From contig NC_030381.2 of assembly GCF_001625215.2 (NCBI RefSeq), positions 38,190,689 to 38,254,688 of the forward strand: a DNA stretch of 64,000 bases, written 5' to 3'. The DNA comes from Daucus carota subsp. sativus. Its lineage: Eukaryota; Streptophyta; Magnoliopsida; Apiales; Apiaceae. Below are positions 10,778-22,288 of the stretch, one piece after another (the first letter of the stretch is position 1; every line of letters begins with the position of its first letter). A model generated the notes under the pieces. The model was given only the letters and a program-made list of their open reading frames with translations. It made no database searches and was not told where the DNA came from. The position numbers and the translations under genes are program-made.

Positions 10778-12570
10778 GGTAAATATGTAAATGGGTACAT
10801 GTTCTGAAATTGAATACAAAAAGTAATAGTAGTAGATTATAAATTTTATATTAGTTTTAGTATAACTGCAAATATCTTATGAATTTTATATTCAAATATT
10901 AAAATAGATTATTAAAAGATTTTGGCCTTTTAATTTCTTGAATTCGATCTCTTAAAGTCATGATAAACTAGATGAGCCGCAGTCCTATAAAAATTATATT
11001 AATGATTTAATATTAATATTTGTAAATAAAATAAATTTGCGGTAATTTATAAAAATTATATTAATACGGATATATCCTTGTCCTTAATACGGACATTAAT
11101 CATGTGGGGACGTATGAACTCAAATTCAGGAGTATATTAGTGACTCATTCCTTCAATTTTTTTAGATTGCTTGTCTTTAGAAACGTAATTTAAATCCATG
11201 AGATTGCGGGCTATAACTACATTTGCTTGCTAACAACCTTTATTTTTTTTAATTATATAAATAGCTTTCACTCAAAAGATGCTTGAACCGAGCAAACAGA
11301 TGTTGTCGAAGTGTTGCATGAATAATATTTTTCTGTATACAAAATAAACAATATAAAAATTAACAACAAAAAAATGTCCTATTAATAAAACATATATTAT
11401 AAAAGAATAACCAACAAACATATATCACTAAAAGTTAATTTATTGACATTTTCATCCATCAATATCATATGAAGACTATATTTTTCATCCCTATTTGAAT
11501 TTGTCGACTCCCACTTACTTTTTTCAGTCAATCATTTTTATCGTTATTTAAAACATCTAGCATAGTGTGACTCATTATTATATTAGATTAGATGAAGAAG
11601 ATAAATAGGCAAAAAAAATTTATTTATGTTTAATTCTATGATGTTTGGCCTCAACTTAGCTTCCAATATACCCGAAACTAAAAAAGTAATTTTTATTTTT
11701 GATATTTTTCATCCAAAAATTCCAGATTTTGAAAAAATCAACTCTAAAACTTGCTTCCATTATATCTGAAATTAAGAAAGGTAATTTTTATTTTTGATAT
11801 TTTCATCAAAAAAATTAAAAAAATTGGAAAAATAGAACGTAAGTATCAGAGAGGCGCCACCTACACAGCCCTCGCTTCTCCTTCATATAAGTACATGAGA
11901 TCATATGTCTAAAATAAAATTATAATTACTAAGATATTAGTGTTTTTTTATAATTATGATTATTTGATTTATAGCTTGTAATTATTAACGGATAAAACAT
12001 GACTGCGTAGCTTAATCAAAATATTAATATGGAAATAGTTAAGTATGATAACAATAATATATAATCTCGAAAATGATAAATATTAATACTTTAAATTTTT
12101 CTAAAGTTTATATTTTAACTTATTTCTAATTAAATGATAATGATTTTTTGTGCTTCAACCAATTAATTTTCGTCCTATCTGATGTATAATGCTAACCTTT
12201 TGAAAAAACTTTATTTGATTAAGTTTTAATTATCAAAACATGATTAACTGACTATTAATCAATCTAATTGATTCATATTATCGTCTCTCAATAATTAAAT
12301 ATGTATTTAAATAAGTATAGTTCCTAGTTATTCCCTTTCTAAAAAATTTAGATTTTTATTACTTTTTTTATTACATGAAATTTCAAAAGCCTATGCCATT
12401 TTCATGATATATAGTTATTAGCATAATAAAATTTGCTTTCAGAACACAATAATTGACCTGAGTTTTGTTATCGTTTTCACCAAAGTAGGATATGTATTAG
12501 TCATTATTTATCTCTTTCATTTCATGGACCTTCTTTTTGCTATCATGGACAGGTTTTTCGCAGGTCAGCA
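10778..12570. other. AT-rich intergenic stretch, no gene seen
   Basis: Very AT-rich. An imperfect local repeat occurs near 11640-11830 (two blocks containing AAGTAATTTTTATTTTTGAT and AATTTTTATTTTTGATATTT). I see no coding frame of note, no RNA gene and no clearly bounded transposon. Confidence 0.5.
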
Positions 12571-12932
12571 ATGGAGGATACACTTGCAGCTTTATTATTA
12601 AATAAATTGAAAGAGGTAAGTTCTCTCATATCTGTATTACATATGTGCAGGTGTTGTGTTGTGTACACCACTATAAATCGATGTATTAATTATACTTTTA
12701 TGTAATATATTTATATATTAATTAGTATATCAAAGATGATATTATATAATTTTTTATTCCAAAAAATATTGAAAATTATGCGATATTCAAACATGATTTT
12801 ACAACAGGATAATAATTATTCAGAATCATTATATTGTAGAACTAGTTTCAAAATTAACTTTTATTTCAAAATTTAAGTGTTAAATTATTAATATACACAC
12901 ACATATATTGTAATATTTTATATTAGAATCAC

Positions 12933-12934
<2 letters not shown>

Positions 12935-12963
<29 letters not shown>
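12935..12963. repeat. (TA)n microsatellite
   Basis: Uninterrupted TA repeat of about 14 units. Its flanks (ATTCTATAATCGAATTTACA and onward) recur after the longer AT repeat at 13279-13327, so the microsatellite and its flank form a local duplication. Confidence 0.9.
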
Positions 12964-12965
<2 letters not shown>

Positions 12966-13275
12966 TATAATCGAATTTACAATAAAATTAATGACATATA
13001 ATGATATACTATGGAACTCCGTATAAGGAGGTATTCCGTGGAATGCTGGCATTGCGCTCAATAGATAACTCATTCGTAAAATGTAGCGTTATAATCACTA
13101 AGGTCTGTTGTTGAACCCTGAATGTTTTTTGCATCGTTGTGCGTGTTTGAAAATAATTTTAAAATATAATATATAAACGCGACACTTTTTAGAGGTGCAA
13201 TTCTGCGGCAGAACCTTTTTAATACTAGAAAGTTGTAAGTTTCTTAAGTTAAAGGTTATACGATGAACATGACGC

Positions 13276-13278
<3 letters not shown>

Positions 13279-13327
<49 letters not shown>
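13279..13327. repeat. (AT)n microsatellite
   Basis: Uninterrupted AT repeat of about 24 units inside the intron-like gap of the putative relic at 12571-14122. It is followed by TATAATAGAATTTATAATAA, a close relative of the sequence after the shorter array at 12935-12963. Likely to vary in length between individuals. Confidence 0.9.
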
Positions 13328-13332
<5 letters not shown>

Positions 13333-14688
13333 AGAATTTATAATAAAATTAATGATGTATAATGATATTAGAATCTCACACACATACATATACTTTCATC
13401 TTTATATATATAATGTAAGTACATAAATAAATATTTAATAAAATTATAAAATGTGATGATATATTTTCATTATGTAACTAAAATTTAATAAGTTAACAGG
13501 AAAAAAATCTACGTGTCCACCAACACATACATACATGTGTGTGTGTTTGTAATTATATGTGTGTGTTATGAAATAAATTACTCGTATACTTGAGAAATGT
13601 TATATTTTCTATGCAATATATATACTTAGTTAATAGTAGTTCTTTAAAAATTATCGTATTCAAGTAAATATTATTATTTTTGTTATATTCTGATAATACT
13701 CATTAATATTTGGAATTGAATTTAATATTATGTATAGGTTTATAACTATAAAATTTTGGACCAAATTTTTATGAAGATGAACTTGCAAGAATTTTCATAT
13801 AAAATAAATATTAAAATCATTCAAAGATGCTATGCACTCGGGAAAGTTCTTCTAATTCGATGTAGATGTATTAAAATTTTCATCTAAAATTAATATTGGT
13901 TAATATTTTTACTTTTTAAAATTATGCCACTTGTGCTTGATAAATTTTTTCATTCATTATATTTACTATTATATTAATTTCAGTTTAATATTGTTTTTCA
14001 TATTTATATATTAGCTGTTATGATTTTTAAATTATACATTGCAGGGTAAGAAGACAACAGTGAATGCGCTTCGCATAACCGCGGATTTTGAAGATGATTT
14101 TATGAAACTAAAATTTGACATGGTAATTTTTTTTCCTAAATACTTAATAGTATGTTAAGATTCATATTTAATCTTTGATCAGCAAAAAACATTACAAATT
14201 TATTAAAACGTTTCCTTTGATTCTAAATTTGAAATTATTTTTATTAGCGAAACTTTGAAATATTTAGATAGAATCCATAAAACTTAAAAAAAATTAGGAA
14301 TTACGTTTTAGTTCTAGATATTATAATCATCCATAAGCTTGCATAATGATAACAATGTTTGAAAATGATTAAGTGTTTAGATGATCGTTTTTCTTTGTTT
14401 CAAACAAAATTTTAATAAAATGAACAATATATATATTAATGACATTAATAATTATGAAATTCTAATTTATGTCCCAAAATTTATCACCATCCTTCGTTTG
14501 GAGTTCTCGAAAATATTTAATGGAGTAAATAATATAAGTTATTATTAGGCTAAGTCTATATTATAATATTGGATTGGGACTAATGGGCCAGATAACTTAT
14601 GAGAATTTTAGGATGATATTATTAAATTTATTACATTATAATATAGTATAAACAAAATCTTTGATTACACATGTTTTTTTAGGATTAT

Positions 14689-14842
14689 TGTAACATTCCA
14701 CATCGATAGGATAAAAGAGTATTTTAACTTTTACAATCACAAGCAAATAACTAGCGTATATCAATATGCTAACACTTTTGGACCGACTGTGCTCGGTTGT
14801 TGGATCCATTATGTATTTTGTTGTTGACTTGGGGATGTTATA
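14689..14842. mobile_element. Short repeat with LTR-like ends (fossil, uncertain)
   Basis: The segment starts TGTAACATTCC and ends GGGGATGTTATA, so the ends are imperfect inverted complements of the TG...CA kind. It could be a small solo-LTR or TRIM-like fossil, or a MITE. No coding parts are present. The family and age cannot be fixed from this sequence. Confidence 0.25.
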
Positions 14843-15019
14843 AATGGGATCAGATTTCTACTCTACCCCATCAAAAATGCAAAGGCATTTTCCGGGTTTC
14901 GTAAGTTTGATTGGAGACTCGATGAGGACGTCATGCATCTACTTGTGAGTTTGGAGATGTTATAATTATGTGACAATCTGGGTCAAATCTCGAGTATTTT
15001 TCAAAATATTATAATCATC

Positions 15020-15131
15020 CATATGCTTGCATAATGTAAGTTTTTAACAATAAATGTTTGAAAATAATTAAGGCCCATATGCTTGCATAATGTAAGTTTT
15101 TAACAATAAATGTTTGAAAATAATTAAGGCC
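15020..15131. repeat. Perfect 56-bp tandem duplication
   Basis: Bases 15020-15075 and 15076-15131 are identical by eye (CATATGCTTGCATAATGTAA through AATTAAGGCC). The repeat end includes the first four bases of the adjacent MITE (GGCC), so the duplication probably arose after the MITE inserted. Identity suggests that it is recent. Confidence 0.9.
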
Positions 15132-15485
15132 ATGTTTAGAGATCGGAGTTTTTGGACGAAATTAGAGGTTTGAGATATTTTAGAGGTTGGATCACGGGAA
15201 TACGCTGGGATACGCTAATATCACATTGTTTGGTAGTTAGCGGATCACAATAGAGGTTTGGATCCAAAAAGTTAATTTTGAAAAGGTTACTTTGGGAAGT
15301 TTTTTGGATTAGAGGTTTTGTCTTGTGTCAGAAAAAACCTAATCAATCAGCTATTTACCAAATAATTTTACGAGAAACTGCTAATTTAATCCGTTAATCA
15401 AAATATCTACTTCAATCAGCCAGTCAAAACATCTAATTCAATCCGCTAACAGTTAACCGCTAACCACTAATTGTCAAATAGGACC
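15128..15485. mobile_element. Tourist/Harbinger-like MITE with TAA target duplication
   Basis: 358 bp, flanked by TAA (15125-15127) and TAA (15486-15488). The termini are GGCCATGTTTAGA and, as reverse complement of the right end, GGTCCTATTTGACA; they match at about 7 of the first 10 positions. A three-base TAA/TTA duplication is the mark of PIF/Harbinger elements. The paralogous empty site at about 14370-14390 (ATTAAGTGTTTAGATGATC) confirms insertion. No coding capacity. Confidence 0.7.
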
Positions 15486-15787
15486 TAAGAGTTTAGATAA
15501 TTGTTTTTCTTGGTTTCAAACAAAATTTTAATAAAAGGAACAATAATTTATTAATAACATTGATATTTCTGATTTTCTAATTTAATTATGCCCCAAGAAT
15601 TCATCATTACCCTTCATTTTGAGTATTCTCTAAAATATTTAATGGAGTAAATAGAATAGGTTTCTTTTTTGAAAATAAGTAAATAGAATAGGTTATTATT
15701 GGGTTGGATTTATAATATAATATCGGATTAGGCCTAATGGGTTGGATGAAATTTAAGAATTTTAAGAAAATATTATCAAAACTACTA

Positions 15788-16031
15788 CCCCTCCGTTTAA
15801 AATACATGTCCATATTTTTAAAAAATAATTGTTTCAAAATGCTTGTTCATTTCAACTTTCAATATATATTTATATTTTTAAAATCAACTCTCTTTCATAT
15901 ATTTCTAATTTATATTTCCAAGAACAACTATAGCTCAATTAATGATTTAATACAATTTTCTTTCTTAAAATCTATTTTTCTTAAATTATGTGATTTTTAG
16001 AAAATGCACATGTGATTTGAAACGAAGGGAG
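15788..16031. mobile_element. Stowaway-like MITE
   Basis: Flanked by TA dinucleotides (15786-15787 and 16032-16033). The left end reads CCCCTCCGTTTAAAATACAT and the right end reads TTTGAAACGAAGGGAG, the characteristic Stowaway (Tc1/mariner) CTCCCTCCGTTTC terminus. 244 bp, non-coding. Confidence 0.75.
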
Positions 16032-16388
16032 TACATTATAACATACTCTGATTACACGTGCTTTTGTGAGGACAACGTATTTAGAAAATATGTACAAAAA
16101 GTTAAATGACAATTATTAAAAATATTCATTGAATTGGTATTGAATTTGTATAAGCCATAAGAATATAAAGGTACCCAAATTTTTTCCAAAAGATCACACA
16201 TTTACTATATAATCATTAAAATATAGAATCCAGCATATCTCGCAGAGGTCAAAGGAGTTACTTTCTTGTAACTTTTGCACTGAAATTAGTAAAAAATGTT
16301 GGGGAGATATCAAATGAGGAGATGAGATTTTGGGGGTTTAAGATGTGCCAACCAGGGTTAGTTTATAAACTAGAGTTTATTGGGTGTG

Positions 16389-16397
16389 TATATATAG
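16389..16397 (+). promoter_or_regulatory. Probable TATA box of the RING-finger gene
   Basis: TATATATAG lies about 30 bases before the likely transcript start, followed by a leader containing GAGGAGAGCAAGCACACAG. A good donor (CTTCT then GTAAGC, near 16520) would end a non-coding first exon. The leader probably continues at the acceptor TTTGCAG near 17751, leaving a 1.2-kb 5' UTR intron. The exon limits are inference. Confidence 0.45.
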
Positions 16398-17036
16398 CAT
16401 TCTGAACACATAACTACACTAGTGTTGCATAAGAGGAGAGCAAGCACACAGTCTTTGAACTCTTGTTCAGTCCTGTTATGCCATTTGTGGGTTCGATAGA
16501 TACATAAGCAACCATCTTCTGTAAGCTTTTTGCCCTTCTAGAATTTTCCATTTCTTGGTTGTTTTGATGTTTATGTGTTGTGATATAATGGGGTTTTGTG
16601 TGTTTATTTGTGTTGGTTTAATGTGGGGTTTTGGGAGATACCTTTTTGTTTTGTGGGTCATTTCGAGAAAATCTTGAATTATTGTGGTGGATGTGATATG
16701 GGGTTTTAGGTTTTTGGGGGTTTTTTTTTTGTGATTTGTGGATTTGGGGGTGTGTTTGTTGGTGAAAAACACAGGTAGTGCTAGAGGTTTATGCCATTTG
16801 TGGGTTTTTCGAATGCTCAATTGATTTTTTTTTTTTTTTTTATCGAAGTGTATCTGTGTATGTTTAGTTGTTTACTGTTCTTGAACTTTTGGTTTGCTGT
16901 CTGATTCCTGTTTAATTTTTTTTGTCATGAATTGATGGGGGTTTTATCTGTTTGTTAATTGATTTTGGGAAATGCCCTTTTTTGTGATTAAAATTTTAAG
17001 AATTTTATAATACCTGTGTTAGATATGATCTGAAGG

Positions 17037-17441
17037 TTTTATTGAAATTATGGGATTGGGGATTGTTATGTCGAGGTTTATAGACGGAATGGGTGATTGA
17101 CGTCTTGTGTGTTTCAAATGTATATGAAAATTGTGGTTTGGGGTTCTTTCTGATGTTGGCTTTATTCAAATGTTTTATTGAAATTGTGGGCTTGGGGATT
17201 GTTATATTGAGGTTTATAGACTGAATGAATGAATGTTGTCTCGTGTGTTTCAAAGTATATGGAAATAGTGGTTTGGGGTTCTTTCTGATGTTGGCTTTAT
17301 TTAAATGTTTTATTTGAAATTGTGGGTTTGGGGATTGTTATGTTGAGGTTTATAGACTGAATGAATGATTGTTGTTTTGTGTGTTTCAAATGTATATGGA
17401 AATAGTGGTTTGGCGTTCTTTCTGATGTTGGTTTTAGTTGA
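17037..17441 (+). repeat. Three-copy minisatellite (about 135 bp) in the 5' UTR intron
   Basis: Units start at 17037, 17173 and 17308, each beginning TTTTATT(T)GAAATT and holding GGGGATTGTTAT, GAGGTTTATAGAC and GGTTCTTTCTGATGTTGG. They differ by scattered substitutions. The array lies in the presumed leader intron of the RING gene, so copy number could affect intron-dependent expression. Confidence 0.85.
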
Positions 17442-17797
17442 AATTACTTATTGATATTTGTGAGGTTTGCTTCAGGAGAAGCTTGATCCAGCTGAAGTTC
17501 TTGATTTGCGAAGCCAAGGTATGTTCTAATGAGTTAGGCTCTTGTTTTATTTCTTTCCTTCTATTTTTTGGGTCTGTAATTGTATCTGAGTCCAATTCTT
17601 TCCCGCTTCCTATGGAGCAGCGTGTAAATCACTAAATCTTTGTGTAACCATCTTTTGGTTACTTTATATTCCTCTGTTTTAATCTTTGTATGTTTGTGTA
17701 TTACGTTTTTGATGCGGCAGAATATTTTTTTAATACTACATTGGCATTTGCAGTTAAACGTGATTACAAGAGGTTTATCTATATAGGACAGAATCTT

Positions 17798-20700
17798 ATG
17801 GCTAGGCCCAGTGATGGAGATGTTTCCAGTCAAGGCCCCCCGTTTGAATCAGTGAAAGAAGCGGGAAGTAAGAATAAGAGGAAGCATTTGTCTGAAAGTG
17901 TCTCACATGTCCCGGTTGAGGAGATGACCCGGTCTCTTGAAGAAATCCCTACTTACGGACTAATAGATGAAAAGCTTGCTAATGAATTCAGTAATTTGGG
18001 GTTGTTCGATGAAAAGCTTGCTAATGAAAGCGGCAAGTTGGAGTCAGCTCAAGGGAGCTCTGATATCTCCACAGAGGATGAAGTGAAAGAGTATTGGGGT
18101 GAACCTTCTGAATGTCAATTTGAGGAACTTCTGTCAGCTACCCTGCACACAGCTTTTGAAAATGCAGTTAAGAAGATTGCTGAACTTGGACACAGTAAAG
18201 AGGATGCCGAGCAGGTTGTACTGAGGAGCAGCTTTTGTTATGGTGATAAAGATCTGGTGTCAAATATCGTGGATGGTGCTTTGCCTTGTTTGGAATTAAA
18301 GAAACAAGACGTAGATCTTTCAAAATATCAAGTTTTTGAGAATATGCAAAGTTTGGTAGAGTATACAATGTTGGAGATGGTTAATGCACTGAGAGAAATT
18401 AAGCCAACCTTGTCTGTCTCAGAAGCAATGTGGCTCCTATTGATCTGCGACTTAAACCTGAAGAAAGCTTGTGAAACTGAAACAGATGTTTTGCGTGGTT
18501 TACGCACTGAAGCCATTTCTGGTGGATTCTCCTCTAACTCTGTAGTCCCTCAAATCAAATCAGATGTTAAAACCTATGAAACGGTGCCTTCAAACACTGG
18601 GAAGTCAGCTATAACAAAGCCATCGGATCCTCGAAAATCGCAGACAGATATACCTTCTGAAGGGGGATCCTCTAATTCGCAGAGTATGAAGATTCCATTT
18701 CCTGGAGGGTTTATCACGACAAATGCTCAACAAAGCAACATGGAAGATGCATCTGGAGCTGCTAGGAAGTGTTGCTCTGGGAACTCCAAGAGAGAACTTC
18801 TTAGGCAGAGGACATTACATATGGAAAAATGTAGGGGTCGTATGTCAATGCCTAGAGGGGCTTTCAAAAACAAACTCACTAGCATCGGTTGTTCTGTTAT
18901 GGATAAGAAATCTGCTGCTTACATGAAGAATTCCTACAAGGAAAGTAATGCACCGCAAGCTAAGGTGCAAACAACATCTGTTTCAAATACCGCGACTAGT
19001 GTCCCTGCTACATTACCCGTAAACGATGTTTCTGCTGCAGATGACAAAAAATCAATCCCTCCGGAAACAAAGCCCACCAAAGGTTCCCAGATCAGTACTG
19101 TTCCTTCTTCCAAGACTCCAGATTATTATGCTGGAATACCATATGATCAGTCCACGAACAAGTATCTGCCACAAAATAGTAAGGACGAATTGTTGTTAGC
19201 ATTGGTTGCTAAGAAGGAGGCTTTGGAGAAAGAGCTCCAACATTGGTCAGATTGGGGCACTGAGAAGGTTAGGCAGGCTGCTCATAGGCTTGGGAAAGAC
19301 AGAGAAGAGCTTAAGGCACTTAGGCAAGCAAAAGAAGAAGAGGAAAAACTTGTGAAAGAGAAGCAGATACTAGAGGAGAACACTTTGAAGAGGCTGTCAG
19401 AGATGGAATATGCACTGACCAATGCCACTAGGCAGACTGATATGGCGAATTCTACTTTTAGCGAACTTGAGAAGCAAAATTCTGCCTTGAAGCTGAAGCT
19501 GGAGTCTGCCAAATTACTGGCTTTGAGGTCATCTGAAGAGTTGCAGGAAGCTGTGCGTAAGGAGCAGGAAACAATGAAAAAGGTCCAATCATGCGATTCT
19601 GAAAGGGAGGTACTTGTGGAGGACTTGAAATTTCTCAAAAACAAAACAGCTAAACTGCAGAAGGATCTGAAGAAGGCTGAAGCTGTTCGCAACCAAACTG
19701 AGGTATGGTTCTAACTGAGTGCTCATGCATATCCACACCAAAACAACAACAATAAACAACTTAGTTTAACCATTTTAATCTTTTAACTGTGAACTTGCTG
19801 AGAATTTTAGATTGGCTACACTAAAAAAGTTGGGTTTATGTGATACAAAATAATATAAGTTCCTTGCCAACCAACTGACCACATGTACCTGATACGATAC
19901 AATTACACAAAGGGAGCACTTTCCATCAGTTTTATGTTTAACTTTCTTTGTCAATTTCTTGTGGTGAAAGTTAAATTTCCGTCATATATTCCATTTCTGA
20001 TGCTAGGTTTGTTGATATAAAATATGCCTTTATTATTAGTATGTCTTATTGGGTGATGGGTAACTGTTGGTGAATGGAACTGAACATAAAGTATATACTT
20101 TATATATGTTATTAATTAGTTTATATACATGTAGTGAAGGCAAATAGTGTATCCATATCTATGTTTTATATCTGGGTTCTTTTTTTTTTTGCCCTCATAT
20201 ACAAGTCATTTAGTCCCCACATATCATTGTATACTTGATTGTTAAAAATGTATTGGATATTTATTTTTATTTTTCTTTTTATAATTTGCAAGCCATCATT
20301 ATTTCTCCTTCTGCGGTAAGGAAACTCTTGGGATAGCGATTCTCATGTGCTGGCTTCCCTAGTTGTATCTTTGTTGTAGTTTTGTGTCCTAAATCCGTTG
20401 TTTTCATATCTGTTCCTTATCACCAAGTACAATGACTTTTTTTAAGGCCTTGTGGAAAAAAGAGGAGAAGGAGAAGGAAAAAGTTCTTGCTCAGGCTAGC
20501 TCTATAAGGAAGGAAAGAGAACGACTAGAAGCTGTTGCAAAGGAGGAGGGGCATAAGATCAGACAAAAGGCAGATCGTGAATTACAGAAGCACAAAGAGC
20601 TTATGAAAGACCTTGAGGAGCAGATATCTAAATTGAGGATGGAGTGTGAATCTTCAAAAATAGCGGCCCTGCGGGAAGGAATCAGCCAGAACTATGGTAT

Positions 20701-20986
20701 TCCAAGCAGCAATAATCCAGCTAAGCCGTACTATCTGATTCCTAACCATAAGAGGCTGCCAGTATTTCAGGAGATATCGCGTTCAGAATCAGTTCAGAAA
20801 AAGAACAGGGAATGCTCAATGTGCTTGATGAATGACATCTCTGTGATTCTTCTGCCATGCGCACATCAGGTTCTTTGTGAAGAATGCAATGAGGATCACG
20901 AGAAGCAAGGAGCGACTACTTGTCCTTTGTGCAGGGCTGTGATTCAGTCGAGGTTTATACCTCGTTTTGTTAAGAAGCAGAACTAG
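17798..20986 (+). CDS. RF298: RING-finger protein of the RF298 / MIP1 type (putative E3 ubiquitin ligase)
   Basis: Two coding exons: 17798-19702 (donor ACTGAG then GTATGG) and 20447-20986 (acceptor TTTAAG), phase 0, 814 residues. The start MARPSDGD is chosen because the frame upstream runs into an apparent 5' UTR exon after a good acceptor at 17751; the frame itself is open further upstream, so a longer N-terminus is not excluded. After a low-complexity N-terminus comes a helical region found in this family, about residues 110-230 (CQFEELLSATLHTAFENAVK through DAMWLLLICDLNL-like text). A long coiled coil runs from about 465 to 715, and a C-terminal C3HC4 RING from about 757 to 800 (CSMCLMNDISVILLPCAHQV through CPLC). 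Family knowledge: RING proteins transfer ubiquitin from E2 enzymes; the relative MIP1 binds MND1. Targets here are unknown. Confidence 0.88.
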
Positions 20987-22288
20987 ATCGAAAACGTATG
21001 GATTGAGAGGGATCAGAATACAAATGCATGTATTTCTTATCCCTTTTACTTCATACCTATAATATAGCAAACAATATAGAAAATGTGAAGAATACAGAGT
21101 AGAAGTTTAACATTGGAGGAGTTATTTCAAGTATTTTGGGGACACAAAAGTCATACATTATCGTTTGGATTTTAAGTATTTTTGGGACACAAAGAATGAT
21201 AGATTATCATTTGGACCTTATCTTTTGTGTCATTTTAATTGGTTTTGATGTGGTATATTGTTATGTTTATTTTCTCTGTGATTTATATTTCTATTTGTTA
21301 GCTGGCTCTGGTGAGAACATCATACTCACCAATGAAGTTCAACATGGAAGTTACAGGTAAGTAAATATTTGCCATTGCTACTTAAGTAGTCTGCCTCTAT
21401 GTCTTTGGTTTGGTAGTAAATAAATAGTTTGCCATTGCTGCTAAGTAGCCTGCCTTGGTATACCTTTGGTTTGATTTTTATACACATTATAAAGTCTTCT
21501 TAGCAGTTGGACCATAGGCTGGTCTGTGCCACTTACCTTGTCAATGTTGCTAATTCCGGACAAGGAGGCAATTGCTTTGATATCAATTTTTGGTCGTTCA
21601 AACTTGGTTTGCATTGTTTATTCTCGTAGCAGAAATTTAGAAATGTATTCTCCCTGAAATTATTCATGCCTGTGAAATTCCTAGGTGCCTGAAAACCTGC
21701 ATAGAATAGATACTTATTTTGTACCCCTTCTAGCTTCCCTTTGCTCCTCTATATTTGTGCTGTACTTACCTGTGCAAATTGGTTTGTTAAGAGATGAGTG
21801 TGAAATGAACAATTTGGAGATAGATATTTCTGAGAGGCAGTAGAGTGAGCTACTGGGCTTCAGCTTTCAAAGCTGAAAGTACAGGAAACACAATTTGATT
21901 CAAGGAAAGCTTACATTAGTTACATGATACATGCTTATAGGCTAACAATAGTTACACGAAATCAAGATCTTTTATAGGTTGACAACTTGTGCAATTTTAG
22001 CTGTCTTTTGACAACATGATTACTGTACATATTACGAGATGACAGTAGACGGAAACAGTGATGAAACCTGGGCTGTTGTGGCGTTATACTCAGGTGAGAT
22101 TGTTTCGTCGTACTTCCTCCTCTCGTAGGTTACTAGATTACACTGCTTCAAGTTCTTTTGTTGAGATTGATTCAGATACTGCATCTCTTAGCTATATTAG
22201 TATTGTATACTAGTGTTGATTTGACTATCTTTCATCCTCTGAAAGGTCACTCTATGAGATGCCATGATTTCGCCATTAAGCTTTCTGA
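20987..22288. other. Intergenic between convergent RING and sugar-transporter genes
   Basis: The left part should hold the RING 3' UTR. A two-copy direct repeat of about 45 bp lies at 21129-21219 (AAGTATTTT(T)GGGACACAAA in each). The right part, from about 21860, should hold the transporter 3' UTR on the minus strand. I see no independent gene. Confidence 0.6.

Larger units (their letters stand above)
12571..14122 (+). pseudogene. Possible two-exon gene relic, start of a coiled-coil (Rx_N-like) protein
   Basis: An ATG at 12571 opens 15 codons (MEDTLAALLLNKLKE) ending exactly at a good donor, GTAAGT (12616). At 14045, after the acceptor ATTGCAG, 26 codons follow in the same phase: GKKTTVNALRITADF, then EDDFMKLKFDM, up to a donor-like GTAATT at 14123. 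The joined peptide resembles the first helices of plant CC-NB-LRR (Rx_N) proteins, which often begin with this kind of LLLxKL and Dxxx(F/L)xxLKxxxxxM pattern. I find no continuation downstream. Either the rest was lost or later exons are unrecognised. The family call is tentative. Confidence 0.3.
14330..15750. repeat. Local duplication, about 14330-14590 and 14999-15745
   Basis: Blocks in 14330-14590 (TATAATCATCCATAAGCTTG, TTTCAAACAAAATTTTAATA, TATTTAATGGAGTAAATA, TAATATTGGATTGGGACTAA) reappear in order in 15009-15745. The second copy is interrupted by a 56-bp tandem duplication and a MITE. The first copy therefore preserves the empty insertion site of that MITE. Confidence 0.75.

Noticed and set aside
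16476-16820. A 114-codon minus-strand open frame over the RING gene leader.
   Set aside because: Low-complexity Lys/Thr/His-rich text opposite a T/G-rich 5' UTR intron; no family resemblance.
19282-19692. A 136-codon minus-strand open frame inside the RING gene.
   Set aside because: Mirror of the Glu/Lys-rich coiled-coil coding sequence (Ser/Phe/Leu-rich antisense text); a shadow, not a gene.
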